64,000 bases of DNA from Beaufortia kweichowensis (GCA_019155185.1 CM032801.1:4207351-4271350), one strand, 5' to 3'; positions 48,563 to 63,013 are shown, numbered from the stretch's first letter. Numbers and translations: made by a program. The notes: generated by a model from the letters alone, not told the origin.

Positions 48563-50920
48563 TTTGAAACAAGAGCATCATAATTGTTGTACCTGAGCAA
48601 AGATGTCTGTAGAGTTGACAAGTTTTAATGTACCAACGTCTGTTAAGATCTAAGTGTGTAAGAAGTGGACGTATGCAAATTCAGTAATTACATGAATGTA
48701 TACATTTTATTTTTTAAACAGTTTTTAATTTTATGAAATAATTTTTATCCTGAATCATGTCTTCTGCCTGAATGGGAGACGTTTTTGAGAAACAATGACA
48801 TGTGTGACCACATGAGGGCCTTCAGTCATTACTAGACAAGCAAAACCATCTAAACCATTTAAATCACTGAAACATTGTTTGTCTATCACTGCCAACTAGA
48901 ATAATATAGTGACACTTCTAAATTTTAAGTTTATTTAAAGTTAAGGAGCTTGACATTTGAACCACTAATAACTTTTGTTTAATGTCTTCGAAATAATAAC
49001 AAAAGAAATAATATTATATGAGTCTAAAACACTATTTGAGAGCAGTAAATGATGATGTCCAGAACTAAATCTCACTAAATCTACCTAACCTAGCGTGGTA
49101 CAGCCACGCAACTCCATATGTAAAAAGAGCAATTTGAATGAACATTTTGATATAAATGTTATTCAATAGCAAGTGGTTAAATAAGTTTATGTATTGCATC
49201 AGTTTTGTTTGTACATAACTGCACATTTTCACATGATTATAAAGTTAAAGGCATAAAAATGAAGAGAAGCAGGTTGTGGCCAAGCACAGTGCATAAACTA
49301 CAAATGAAAATCCCGTCATCCCATTTCTCAGCATTTTCTACGAGCAGACTCACCTCATATGACCCTGCTGTGTTCTTCCCACACTCAGCACAAATACACC
49401 TCCAGGGCTCTTCACTCCTCATTCTTACAGTTTTCACATTCAGTTTTTCTTAAAGGAAAATTTCACCTAGATATTTCATCACAGCTCACACACATGACTT
49501 ATTTTCTTCTATAGTATAAACTAGACGTTTGTAAAGAATGCACGGAGTTACGTTTAGCCAGGGAATAACAATGAATGGGGACTGGAGCTTTTCCACTTCA
49601 ATAAGTATGCATTATAGTTAAATGCATGTGTGCAAAGACTTAAAGTTGGTATTTTCAGTTCACATTATGTCAAATGGATTAATTATACCTTAATATTATA
49701 TTTTTTGTGGCACCCTTTGGATCTGTGAACCACTAAAATCGGTTTCATCTTTGACCCACTATAACCACAGCCATGTGAATGCATAACATTCCTTCATATA
49801 TTGGCTGATCAACTGAAAGATTTATATTTTCCAATTCAACAACTTTATGTTCATAACATTATCCACAAAAATGGCTCCTCCACTTTCCAGTAAATTATTC
49901 TATAGCTTGGCATAACAAAAAATATGTATAGTCATTATAAAAAAAATCCCAATCACTAAGAATCAACTTTTTTAAGAATCAAGATTTTTAGTTGTTTGGG
50001 CTTTTCAGGTCACCTTAAAGCTCCTTTATGGACCGTAGTGAGTAAGAAACACTAACTTAAAAGTCGCAGCAAAAAACCAAAACAAATACTAATTTAAAAG
50101 CATCTTCGGAGCTCGTGTTTCAGCACTTTCATGGCAAGAATCAAACCTCACACTTTAACTGTTGTAGGACTGTATTCTGACACCCCTAAATCAAACACCT
50201 GTTCCTGTTGTGACAATAAAGAGACACGCATTCATCCCTTTATCTGTTCATCGTGTATGCGCAGCTCGCATGTGAGCCATTGTCAGCAGTCACCGTATCC
50301 AGAGGAAGTGTCATGCTCTGTTACTCTGAGCTATAAAATGACACTTCTGTATCGTTTCTTATGTAACCTTGCGTGCACTTACACCTGGCCGAGCGCCAAA
50401 CGTTGACACGCAAAAATGCGCCACAGCATTCTGCTCTCGTTCAAAGCACGATCAGAAATTGGAGCATTTCTCACGCATGTGGATTCTGCTCATAGCACGG
50501 ATACCAGCCTCTGTTTAAACAATTCCTGTTCATGTACTGTCCCATACAGAACACGTTCTGTAAACAGAAGTTTCTGGGAGTGGAAGTGTGAGAGAGTTAG
50601 ATAGATAGCTACCAAAACAAACACTGCTGCAATTATCGCTACGGCAGAAGCCGCGCACGCGCAAATCTCAGCTCGCTTTGTCTACTTGTTATGGATGCAT
50701 ATGACATGCGATTTATCTCGCAGTGCCTGCAGTGTTAGTGATCCTAATTCTGTTTTGACTTGTAAAAACATTATTTTAAAAAGGTTCTTTTGACTTATCA
50801 AAATTGCATTCATTTTTGTTGTCATATTTGTAATTACATATTTCCAATTTCAGAAAGTAATAATACAAATCAGCAATCTACAATATCTACAATAAAGTTT
50901 TAACTAGTCAAGTTGCATGT

Positions 50921-51180
50921 ATTCAAAACTGATTTACGGATATTTTGACCAAGAATTACAAAAAATTGTACAAATGTTATTTTTTGAGTTTGGATAGATG
51001 AAACAAAATTTTATTTTTAATTTTTTAAACAAAACATGAATAGTCAAAACTGAATGACAGATTTTTCACACGAGTCTAAATAGTCAAAACTGAATGACAG
51101 ATTTTTGACATGAATTTGTAGAGTCAAAACTGAATTACAGATTTTTTGGCAAGAATTTAGATGAATTATGACTTGTAATG
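50921..51180 (+). repeat. Minisatellite, 40-bp unit
   Basis: Units starting tagtcaaaactgaatgacag at 51041, 51081 and 51121 (the last slightly changed) are spaced exactly 40 bases. A diverged unit, tattcaaaactgatttacgg, lies at 50921, exactly three units upstream, with degenerate sequence between. Confidence 0.85.
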
Positions 51181-51213
51181 CTGGAGACAATAAAATATCC
51201 TAGATACATTAAC

Positions 51214-51355
51214 ACATTTGGCAGATGGTTTTATCCAAAGCATCTTACAGTGCATAACAAAGTCTACAATTTATCAGTACACGTGTTACCTGGGGTTTGA
51301 CCCCGTGACCTTCGCACTGCTTTACAATGCTTTTACAGTTGAGCTACAGTAACAC
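51214..51355 (-). mobile_element. tRNA-derived SINE (HAmo-like), minus orientation
   Basis: On the minus strand the head reads tgttactgtagctcaactgt (A-box area) and then aaggtcacggggtcaaaccc (B-box area). It is followed by a unique body and a tail, ctttggataaaaccatctgc, shared with the L2-type LINE tail seen at 33660. This is the layout of cyprinid SINEs of the HAmo type. It is not a tRNA gene: stem pairing is poor. Confidence 0.65.
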
Positions 51356-52002
51356 AGATTCATAGGTGAATAAAGTTCATAAGAAGAGACAGTGGAAATC
51401 TTCTCTGTCCTGTAGACACACAGCACAATGTTTTGCTTTTCATCTCAGTGGGTGGTCATGGCTCTAGTCACACGCGATCTCTGTGTTCAGCACAAGCCTC
51501 CCCCAGAGACATGCACTGCGCTTGGGTCACCGTGTGTTTAAATATCTCAGATAACACCTGTGCAACAAGAGATGGGGGCATGGATCTTTTTTTTTGCTTC
51601 TTGAGATCTGGTTTGACAGTCCCTGTTCCTTCTTTCTTTTGGGTCAGAACCGTCTTGCATATTGCATAAAAATAATCTATAAAGCAAATGTATGTATAGT
51701 GTAAAGTATTTTATCTGATCATGCTGCTTGTGCAAGTGTGTTAGATGTTGATTAAAATTGATTTTTCAATTGCTGATGGTGACACTTATATGTCCGTAAA
51801 GATCAGATTGAGTTTATTATTGTTTGACAGAGGAGAAGAAAATGCAACATCCGGTGTGTTTAAGTGCTTATGCATGTGTGGCTATCGGCTCAAATTAACA
51901 TAATGCATCTTGCATCAGCACACTTACAATTCTGATCTTAATTATGAAAGAAATTAAAATACATTTCATATATTTAGCAGGTGCATGTGAAAAATTAAAT
52001 AA

Positions 52003-52258
52003 AAAGGAATTCATCCAACAAGGAAAGTTCTGCCATCATTCATTCACCCTCATGTTGTTTTAAACCTGTCAAAAGAAGATATTTTGAAAAATCTCTCAGT
52101 GGTTTTGTGTTCATACAATGCCTGTCAATGGGGTCAGTGTTGTTTGATTGCCAACATACTTCAAAAAATCTGCAGAAGAAAGAGTCATACAGGTTTGAAA
52201 TGACATGAGGATGAATAAATGATGGATGAATTTTAATTCTTGGGTGAACTATCCTCTA
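52003..52258 (+). mobile_element. 'agttcaccc' family DNA transposon, near full length
   Basis: It starts aaaaggaattcatcc, then tcattcattcaccctcatgt, and ends attcttgggtgaactatcct. The ends are inverted (ggaattcatcca versus tgggtgaactatcc with drift). The interior has tggttttgtgttcatacaat as in the copy at 16675. Non-coding. Confidence 0.7.
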
Positions 52259-52655
52259 AATTGCATTGTTGAATTATAGCAATACTGTTTACAATAAACA
52301 CCATACAACGAGTTGAATCATCTCATCACACCTACTTTTAATTCCTGTTTTAGTAGGTTAAGGTTTCACAGTATTTAACTGTATTTTGTCTGATCTGAAG
52401 AATGTTTTCTGATATTAGTTTGGGATGAAGGTCTCATGCCATTATGATATGATCATCTGCCCTCATTTCTGAACTGAATGTTGCGGTTCCAGGTTTGTTT
52501 CATGTCTAATATGTTTGTTTTATAATTAAAAAACCCACAATGGGCAAATATAGTCACCAAATGTACTCAAGCATGAGATATTTTTGTTTTGAAATGGAAA
52601 TGCTTTGTTTATTAAACAAACATACTGTTTTTAGTGGTTTAATCTTAAAAATAAC

Positions 52656-52795
52656 AAAAGGAATAGTTCACACAAAAATACACTTTTGTCATGATTTACA
52701 CACCCACATGTTATATCACAACTGTTCTGTGAAAAACTGGGAAGAATTTTTTATTCTGAGGAATGTTTACAGTATTTTTATACAATGAGAGCACC
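52656..52795 (+). mobile_element. Truncated 'agttcaccc' family copy
   Basis: It begins ggaatagttcacacaaaaat and then tgtcatgatttacacaccca. The right half is diverged (tattctgaggaatgttt, tttatacaatgagag). Same orientation as the 52003 copy. Confidence 0.5.
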
Positions 52796-55700
52796 AATAA
52801 AAGAGAAACATGCGTCATAAAGCACTTAAAAAATGACTAGGATTTTGTTATCTCTGTTTAAAACATAAAATTGCAGGTTAGTTTAGGTACTTTTTCTTAC
52901 GTGGGTTGAAGTGAAACGTTGTCAAACTGACATTTCCTGTGAAAGCGGTCATACTTGATATTAACTCAAATTATAAATCATTATTTGAAGCTTACTGTTG
53001 TAAACTGGCGTAAAGTAAGAAGACATGTTTCAACACTGATTTTTATGTGTTTGCTCAATAACCGATTTTGTTTATTTTTAACCCAAAAAAGTTGGTTTAA
53101 ATGTTGATTTATTTAACAAACATGTTTAAAATGATGTACACTTACATGAAATCTAGACTATCTAGACACAATACTCTAGGAAAAGCACTCCTGGGCTGAT
53201 TTAGAAAGTTAAATGACAGGATTTGGGATTAGAGCTTTTTCGTGTTTTATATGTTATTTTCTGACAAACAACCCCTATCTTCTTTACTCAACAAGGAGCT
53301 CAGTTCCAGATGAGCAGTCCTGACCATCCTCTGATCCCCATCGTGTGATCTCTGATGTATAAGACCAACAACAGCTCCTGTTTTTAGTGATGCATATAGG
53401 GACCACAATATCATAAAGACTTTATCGACAATATCATAAAGACGTTATCAACCTTTGCACAGACAATATCACTCATATTTTGTTATAATGTAAGAATGTA
53501 GTTGTCATCGTTTTCACTCCTGTTACTTGAATGATAAATGTTCTCTGGTTGCTTGCACACAAACGTGAAGGAGGCCCACAGTCACAGAGCAAGAATGTAG
53601 ACAAGAAGTTCATGTAACCGTTATGATTGTATATCACTCAACAATGAAGTAATTCCAGCTGATAACTGGCAGTTTTCTTCTTCCTCTGGCTGTTACCTGA
53701 GTCAACTTTTCCATTAGAGTCATGGAAAAACAGGGATACGTACACATAATAAACCAGATGGAGTTTACAGACATTTACTGCACAGTCTGCAACATTACAA
53801 ACTTACTCACGAGGTTGAAATAATGTTAAATACTTTAGAGATGGATTCAGGGTCCGTCGCTGTGACACAGACATTAAAATTGGTCCTTGAATAACCGTTT
53901 CTTGACCACTAAACTAAATAATCTGTAAATAATGGCTTCCTAATATCAATTTATAAATATATTTAGATATTTCTTGAATGTTGGTGTCCTTTTCTAATAA
54001 ATCTAAAATAAATACATGGAATTTTGTATTAATTTCCTTTTTCAGTCTGTGCGTAAAAGGATTGTAAAATTGTTATGATGGAACGAGGAAGATGTTTTGC
54101 TAAAATTAAAATATGTTCTGTGTATCAATCATAATGATGTCATTATGTGATTTAGGGGATGTCCAAGATGTGAAATGCTTTAGTGTCATTACTGTTGTCA
54201 TCATTACATCATCACACACCCATTATTATGAGGACTTTCAAAAATGTATTTTGTGTACTAACCAAACACAAATAAAATAATAGTAAAGCAAAGAAATGCC
54301 TGTTTATACATAAAAATATTTGTTATATTTGTTAAATATACAAAATATTTGTTAATGAGAGCAGACATTAGAGCGATTATGATCATTATGAGCTTTGGAC
54401 GGACATGGATAAGGAGTCTAATGACAGATGTCTTCCTGACAGAAACCTGAAGCTGATGTGAGGGGAACTCCTGATGCTCTCGTGAGACTTCAGACCAGGA
54501 ACAATCATGATCTTTTTTTGCTCCTGGATCACATCACTGGCTCGTTTCCAAGGAGAACTATTTTAGTCTCAAGTCACACAATCGTGCTCCAAACAGAAGA
54601 CGAACTGTTTGTTTAAGCAAAAGCAAGATGTACATGTGTCAAATGATGAGGGGTGAATGATACGCTTGTGGAAATAGTTAGCAGAGCGTTCTTTCCCCTA
54701 AAACACAGTGATGATGTCAATGCAAATCATATTCCCCTGAAGCATGATCTGTTTATAACCGTGTTTGTTTTTCGTTTACTACCGGAAAAAAATTACAATT
54801 TTCTTATTAATCACAATTGTTTTTCAGTAACAGTCACATCAATACATCAACACAGTATACATATTATTTTTAGTTTTACACTTTCATAAAAAATGGAAAG
54901 GAAGAGATCTTTTGTCTATTTATAGTTTTTTCTGAAATAATCTTGAAATAGCAGTACTGCAAAAAAATAAAAAGTCTTCCTAAAAACTAGTTTCAGAACT
55001 ATAAAAATGAATGCCTACAAAAGTATGTTAAAGGAGCTTATTAATAAAAATAAATTGATATTTTATAGAGCAATAAACAACACACATGTGTGACCCATAA
55101 AAACATTTTCCAGCGCTTTAGTAAATCATGAGCTTTTAAAATAGCAAAGTGAACTTGTGTGTAACTGGAAATCTCCATGACACTGGATCTTTGAAATCAA
55201 ATCTATATTTCTTTTTTTCGTGCAGCTTGGCTTTCTGGACATGACTAAATACAAGGAAGTTGTAAATCACTTGATAATAGACACAGACAAAATGGCACCA
55301 CAGTGTTGTCTAGCAGCCATCAGGATTGGCTGCTTTTTCTTTCATCGAGAGCAAACTCACACTGTCTGACACAAACAAGTCCACACAATCTGTAATCAGG
55401 GATGAATGAGAAGATCTGCCCAAAACAAACAGAACATCTCTTATGCACACTTTGTGTTTATAATGAAAAATAATCAAATCTATAGTAAATATCTGGACAG
55501 ACAGCTGACAAATCATGATCTTACAGCAACTAAATATGAGATTTAAAAAAAAACTAAATGGAGAGCAAATAGAAACTTTTACTTAAGTCTCATCTAGTAT
55601 CTTAGATTTTTTAATGAGAAAAAAAGAGTCAGAAATCTCTTAAATGTCTCCATTAGAGTTTCAGAAGAGATATTGACAACTCAGATTTTTCAAGTCTGCA

Positions 55701-56792
55701 ATCAAAAGTCAATATTTCATTTCATTATGAACTCAAACATTTCTCATCAGATTTGTTTCTGTTTTATTTCTCCTAGGCAAGTTTAGGAGAAACATCTGAG
55801 GCAAAGTTGATACGTAAATGAAACACAAACCGCTTGAGCTCTGAAACAGCAACATCTGAGCAATAACATTATCCTCTGGGACTGATCATATCAACTATAA
55901 TGGAGTGTTGTTATATAGGAAATAAAATCCCAAATAGATCTCTTTAGTATTTCACTTGTTTCTTGGACAATGACATTAAAATGAGAGCAAATAAACACTG
56001 CATACCGGTAATCTCACACTTTCTCTAGAGTTTCTGGAAATATATAAAGAAAACCGAACACGGTGCTCAGATCTCCATGAATTCTTTTCAACATAAACAT
56101 CAACAAACTCAAACATTTCTCATCAAATTGTTACAAGATCAAATCATCTAAACTATGCTATCATTAATGTTTATAGTTTTGCCTCCGCTGGTCTTGAGGA
56201 ATTCTAGTATGTATGCTGGTTTCTCCTCCTATAACTTATCTGTAACTAGGCGGGACAGGTTTCTGGACAGCAAATAGTTGTCATTGACATGTACAGTATG
56301 TGTGTTCATGTATTCAAATGTCTTAATCTGTCTGACACCCTGAAGTTTCGGAAGTACAGCATAGGCTGACTAGTTAGTTTTCTTGCCTGGGGACGAGACT
56401 TTGACATTTTTTAACTCTAAACTTTTTCATTTTAAAAAAATATAATGAGAAACTTGATTCATTGTGATATACTGTCGCACCTTTAAAGGAGAAATAAGAG
56501 ATCTATTAGAGAACAAGTTTGTTTTCACAAGTTTGTCTTTCAACAAAAGGAAGTGATTTACATAAGCGAGGTGTCAGAAATACAAGCAGAACAATACAGA
56601 GAGAATTATTCATTCAAAAGTACATTTCTGTACTCTTCTCATGCAAGCAAACTTGCAACACACCCTGGGGCTTGTCAAAAAGTAGAACATTACACTCAGC
56701 ACCTTGAAATAAAATGCAAACGATTTCCGTAATAGAAATATAAGTTTATGATATTATGAGTATACATATGTATGTTTATACTGTATAAACAA

Positions 56793-56980
<188 letters not shown>

Positions 56981-59900
56981 CATTCTGGATCTGTTGTTTC
57001 TGCAAGATGTCTGGTGTGATTGCATGGATGGGTGTGAATAGAGTTCATGTAAGTTCATGCATTTATGCCAAGAAAAACACTGTTTTAAAATAGGAAAGTA
57101 TGGATGGAAACATATTAAGGAAACATTTATCATTTATAAATGTTTAGAGAGAAATGTGAGAATGTTAATGTCAGATGTACGAGAGAATAGTCTTTTTCCT
57201 GTCACTGTCTGCGTAACTGTAAACACTGTGAAATGTGATATTGTAGTTATGTTGTTGAATAGAAGTTGAGGTCATGGAAGTTCATGTCCAAAGAACATTC
57301 AACTTCCTCCCTTCTTCTGCCGGAGTGTGTTTCTATACCAGAACAATACGCTGGTTACAGTTTAACTTTTTATTTTTGCTTAAAATGCAAAACAGTGTTT
57401 TGCAGTATTTGAGATTTTCTACCTTTTGCTTTGTTGACAGCATGTACGCGAGCAGGCATACACTTTGATCTGATCTGTGTTATCTCAACAAGATTTGAAA
57501 ATGCTCCAAACATTTGTGCACTTTACTGAACCCAAGAAAATCTGATCATTATTTATTTATTTAGTTTCATTTGCTTGCATTCAATAGTGCCAGACCTTAT
57601 AGTCAAATTATGACGAAATTCAAAGAAAACATTCATGTCATTATTTTCTTTTCCAGGTTGAATTAAAAGTCAAATAAATTTGCATTAATAAAAGAACTGC
57701 ATATCAAACCACTTCAAAGATGCACAAAAACCATGCAGAAAAGAAAGATGGCCCTCCTCTCTCTCCCTCTCAGGAGCTTTCGTGAGAAGACGGTCGCTAG
57801 GGAGTTGCTAGGGTGGAGCAATCACAAGTGATGGCAGTACTGTCACAATAAGAACACAATAGCAGCTCTGATTCAGTTTGCATGTATGCTGACAAAAAGC
57901 CATAACAATACAGCAAAGTTTTGTCTGCCTGACTCACGCAACACTCTCTCATGCTCTTGAGTTCAATACAATGCTGCAGCTGATGTGCATGTTCTCAGTT
58001 ATTCTGCACACCGCATTGCATTGTTTGCACAGGCACGGTGGCAAGAGCCGAACTGAACGAGCGGTAAGTAAAGAGAGGAGTAATGTGCTGTACGAGTATG
58101 CGTGTGAGCAAAGTGTCTCTTCATCCGGCCAATCCGGTTCGGTAGGTTTTATTTACACTGACACTGATTCTATTACCTGGTTGCATAAGTTAGTGTAAAC
58201 TACAAAGCTTATATTGACTGACACATACACACACACCCACGCTGTTGTCTCACACACACCAAAAGGCTTTTTATCAATGGAAATGAAAGGAGGGTCATCT
58301 CACGTGTCATTCATAAATTCCCCTAAATGGTTCTGTAGCACACAATGTGAATGTGCTGATTAAAGCACATTCTTCACAAAATCTGCAATATTGCAATAAG
58401 ATTTGCTATAGAGTTCCTACAGCTAACTATACCAAATAAATACTTTTTTAACACAAGCATGCACAAAGATGAAAAATGTCATTGATAGGTCAGAGAGCAC
58501 ATTATTTATATCATGCACAAATGTAATACAAAGAAATGTTACATGTGAATTGAAGCAAACAAGACATGTTTAAGATTCTGATATATTTCTATGTCCACTA
58601 ATAAGCAAATATACTTTATTGCATCTATTTTTTATTGTGTAGCACATTTAAATGTGTTTTAAAAATAACATGAACTTGAACTTATTGTGTTCATCTGTGC
58701 AAAAGTTATGATTTTTTTATTGAAGTACCCTTTGAAGTACACTTTGGATAACAGAGAGTTTTGCACTTGAAGTCCTGGTGCACGCTGTCATTTAAAAGAG
58801 ACAAACCAAATACTACATTACCAAATAACTACAAACTTTATCAAGCATCTCGGATATATCAGAACTAATCGAAGAGTTTCTGACTGTACATTTTTTCACT
58901 CCAAAAAACAAAAGAGGAGCATTTGTCCCTTCCTGTCTGGACATTTAGTCAAAGTTCAATGCACAATTCAGCATGATCACTAGCATGTAAATGCAAACCT
59001 ATTATACAATCTTTGGAGAAAGTTTTTAAAACACACGCACAGGCCAACAGTGCAATGAGACGGTGTGTGTTAGCTGAAACTGTCAAGACACATCAAAGTG
59101 TAGCGAGACAAAAGTAATCCAGACTGACAGGCCAGCCTTTCTGCTTTTCAGATTACCTGTGGCAACACCTCTTACCGCGCACACTGCAGCAACAAAGCAA
59201 CCAAATACTCCCCTAGCAACCGTTGCCGAGGTGATTGATATTAAACACAGTTCATAGACTTACAGGACCCTGACCGATGCTATAAATTTGGTCTTTCACA
59301 CCAGCATTTAGTTTGATACTTTTTTATTACTTTAAACTTTTTAAATTAAAGAGGTTATATCATGCATCATTTTAAGGTCCACTTATAATCTTTGCCATGG
59401 AAAAACGGTCATTATTTTGTTTTTATGACCATTTTCCACCCTTTCGCTGATCCTTACGATCAAATCAGTCAGAATGCATGCACAAGAAAATTCAATTCCT
59501 CATTATATATATTTTTTGTCTACAGCAAGAATCAATTAAGTAATGCCTCATAAGAGTGTGAAAACCCTAAATCACATCCATGTGTTGTGTGCAGAAGAGA
59601 TTGAGATGAATTTGGGTTTTGTGTTGCGTTTCTACACAACAGACTGATTTCAAAAACCCAAACAAAAAGGGACGTGGTCAAGTTGTTCTTCTTTTACACG
59701 TACTGTAGAGAGCATGACGATATGAAACTGTATTAAATATTGTCAATAAATGATGCCATTTATGTTCTCATGACTATAAATAATAGAAACGTTTACAGAT
59801 ACTAAACATATTATCAGAAGGAACAAACAATTGAAGGAATTAAAGGAATCAAAAATGATTCATTTATCTTTCATCAGGTTAGATAAACATATTCAAGTAC

Positions 59901-60133
59901 TTCACGTATAGTGTGCTTTCATTTCTGTGAATCATCCGTGTCATCTGTCATGAATGTCTACTGTTTATATTCAGTATTTAGTGCTTGTGAGATTCCTGAT
60001 ATGTTATGGCAACAGAGAGAGAGCGTCTTGCTTGAGCAGTCTGGCTCCTGCTGTTAGTGGACATTTGTGTTTCTCTAACAGCACAGTGGGACATGAGAAA
60101 GATTTTACAGCCATTGAAGCTGAACGCTTATTA

Positions 60134-60176
60134 GTGTGTGTGTGTTTGTGTGTGTCTGTGTGAGTGTGTGTGTGCA
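60134..60176 (+). repeat. (TG)n-rich microsatellite
   Basis: A short imperfect TG array with interspersed tttg, tctg and gagt units. Confidence 0.9.
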
Positions 60177-60214
60177 GGTAATAAATGTGAATTGAATATA
60201 CTTTTTAGAAAAAG

Positions 60215-60375
60215 CATTGCTTACACTTACACTTGAAGTATACTTAAAAGTACACAAATTAAGTGGGCTAATTTAGTCCCAAGTAAGATTGAAGTCATAC
60301 ACATACACAAAGTACACCTAAAAATATACTTGAACTTTGCTTTAGTATACTTAACAATATGATTTTTTTTTTTAA
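60215..60375. mobile_element. 'agtatactt' repeat element
   Basis: Repeated and inverted words gaagtatacttaaaagtaca and aaatatacttgaactttgct / agtatacttaa suggest a small palindromic DNA element. Ends are uncertain. Non-coding. Confidence 0.4.
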
Positions 60376-60936
60376 AGGGCAACCCCTCAACCCTGTACGC
60401 TTTTCTTAGATGCAGAATTCCCACTGCTGCAGGACTCTCCATTTATCACACCGGTGAAGGGGGATATGGGTGGAGAGGAAGTGTCTTGTTTTCAGTGGGA
60501 ATTCTGGACGTTGAAGACGGCGTGGATTCATGCCAGCAGGTTATAACATTGTGTGAGTGTGTGTGCGGACGTGCAAATTCAGCACTCACCTTACATTGTT
60601 CTTATAATGGCACAGCGACTTACATCTAAAGACCATGCTCATGATATCAGCACATGATTGTTCCATAAAGGTCCTACCAAACCTGGCAATGCAAACACAA
60701 TATCAATGTCAACAGCATCAACAATAACCACAAACACGGTTTTACACGCAAAGCCCAATCTGGCCTGTATAGGGGGGTGTTACCGTCATAAACTTATATA
60801 TCTTGCCACCTTATCTGATGGAAAATGAATGACATAATAATGTCAACAAAAAGTCCAAAGGAAATGATACAAATTCCTTCCTGAAACAATACTGATGGCA
60901 GGCAGCACCTCAGATATTACTAGCTGCAGGGAGCGT

Positions 60937-60991
60937 TCAGCCAAGAGGGGATTTTTCTTGCTTCTGGATCCGTGCGATGTCACGCAAGTTC
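60937..60991 (-). other. Exon-like segment (possible terminal exon)
   Basis: On the minus strand a pyrimidine-rich tract (ctgtctcgcttttgtttcaag) is followed by an open stretch reading NLRDIARIQKQEKSPLG and TGA. It looks like a terminal coding exon, but I do not recognise the protein. Another frame through the same bases is also open. It may equally be chance. Confidence 0.2.
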
Positions 60992-61926
60992 CTTGAAACA
61001 AAAGCGAGACAGAAATAATGAAAGAAACACAAGAAAAACATTCGTGCCAACTTACGAATTATTACCACAAGTGTTGATTAGTCACATTGATGCTCTCTCT
61101 GCACGCAACCTTGCATAATACACTTGCATGTAAAAAAGAAATACTACAACAATTTTTAAGAAATTCTTCTTCTAGGAAGAACTCATCACTCAGACTGTTT
61201 TTATGATGATGTCATTTGTAATAAAATGATTTTGACTATTGGCACAATAGTATTAGAAATATTAACAAATCTTTAAATATATGTACGAAGATTAAAGGGT
61301 ATTTTTCTGTATGGTTTATTTTACTTATCATGCATCACTTTTTTATTCTTCATCAACAATATCTTTATTCAAAACTTTTGATGAAGGTTTCGACAACAAT
61401 GTGCATTCTTCACATTATTATCTAGAGACTACACATATAAACATTTTTATATTAATCCCTGCAAATGTTATCCACAACTTCCTAAAAACAACTGAGAATG
61501 ACTGATGAATATCATTCAGAAACCGAAAACTTGTGGTCTTCTATGTGTCCTCCATCTCAAAGGCCTTGCGTGACTGTGAGCTGCTGCTGCTCATGCATGA
61601 CCGTCCTTCATCATTAACTGCTAATGAAAACACAGCCGCTGTGACTCGTGGAGAAAGAAGTTCTCTTTGAGCGCACCGTGACCTCTGACCTCACACGAGG
61701 GGGCTGGATAAATAAAGGAGGTGAAGAGTGGAACTGCACTGACATGGAAAAACTTCTTTTTGTTCAGGTTGGATCTCAATCTGATGGGTATTCAGCACCT
61801 TTACTAAACACATATGAATGACCGGGCCGTTCAGAAACTGGGGTGCATTTTAAGTGTTTTACAAGTACAGTAAACATTCAGTAATCAATGGACTTTCACA
61901 TAATTTCACATAATATTTGTAACAAT

Positions 61927-62035
61927 TACACTTTTAAAAATAAATGTGCCTTAAAGGGTTATTCACAGTGACGCAATAGAAGAACCAATTTTAGACCTTT
62001 TAGTCAAAGCAATTTAAGAACCTTTACTTTTAATA
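61927..62035 (+). mobile_element. Truncated MITE copy (family of 9278)
   Basis: It reads tacacttttaaaaataaatg, then aaagggttattcacagtgac, then gcaatagaagaaccaatttt, and then loses similarity. Same family as 9278-10216 and 63014-63265. Confidence 0.6.
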
Positions 62036-62109
62036 CTGTATGTTTATAAATAGCTCTATGTGTGTTTTCAAGTTCTGCTTTACAGTAAAAGCAGCATTAG
62101 GAAACCCAC

Positions 62110-62215
62110 CGTGAGAGAAGAGCTCCAGCACTGGTGCAAGCGCAGTCATGCGGTTCATCACGTACCACCACGTGGCTTCCTGAACTTTATTTATGAGCCA
62201 ATTTTTAGATGTCCG
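62110..62215 (-). other. Exon-like segment bounded by splice sites
   Basis: On the minus strand the acceptor gtttgcag precedes 106 bases open for 35 codons, including VQEATWWYVMNRMTALAPVL, and the segment ends CACG before the donor gtgggt. The composition is coding-like, yet I do not recognise the family. It could instead be a conserved non-coding block. Confidence 0.25.
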
Positions 62216-63013
62216 CTGCAAACCTGCCCTCAATAACAAAAGAAAGAACTGGAAAGAATGAAAATCTGACACGAATTCTGGGGGAAAATGCCCTCTTAGT
62301 GTCAGGAAGACGTAGACGCCTTCACGGACTGCTGGCTACGCTTTGGCAAGGGCCTCCACAACAGTTGGCCGGACAAAAAAAGCAGCGCGGGCTGATAGAG
62401 ACTGTACCTCAGTTGGTTGTTAATTTGCGAGGTCATTAGGATACTTCGAAAACTCATTAGCATTGTTTGCCTTTTCAATCGTTTTAGTATGTTTTTGAGC
62501 TTTTGTAGAGGGGGGAAAGGGACGGGTTTTATTATTTCCTGGGTAACAGACTGTGCCGTTAGGAGGGTTTTTGTATTGTAATGAGGAGAGAGAGGCTATA
62601 TGCTCTGTGATGAACTCTATGACACACCAACAGCTGATTGGCATCCTCCTCCAGATAAAACAGAAAGAAAACTGAAAAAAATACAAATGTGCTGCATGTG
62701 TGTCCGTGAGATCTGTGTGTAAGTCAGAATGAAACTTGACAGGAGGAGGAATGCATTTCAACATCACCTGTTATAGTCATATATTGTACAGTAGGGCCCA
62801 AAAGTCTGAGACTACAGAGAAATCATTGTCTACTTTATTTGAAACTTGAAATGAATGAATCATTTGGGGATTTTTGAAAGATTGACCAATCCTGTAAGGA
62901 CAATATAAATGTAAAACATAGAATTAAAAGTAATAAAAATATTATTTTCAGAATTAACTTTCACAATCTCATCCTCTTACTAACAACACAACTACAGTAT
63001 CACATTTCATAAT

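Noticed and set aside
50131..50604. Two consecutive Cys-rich open frames
   Set aside because: The Cys spacing does not match a known zinc-binding family and both frames lack splice or homology support; possibly an unrecognised transposon.
50921..51180. CRISPR-like regular repeats
   Set aside because: Units are contiguous with no unique spacers, diverged, and the genome is eukaryotic; this is a minisatellite.
51270..51355. Possible tRNA gene on the minus strand
   Set aside because: A- and B-box-like words are present but stems do not pair and a LINE-type tail follows, so it is a SINE.
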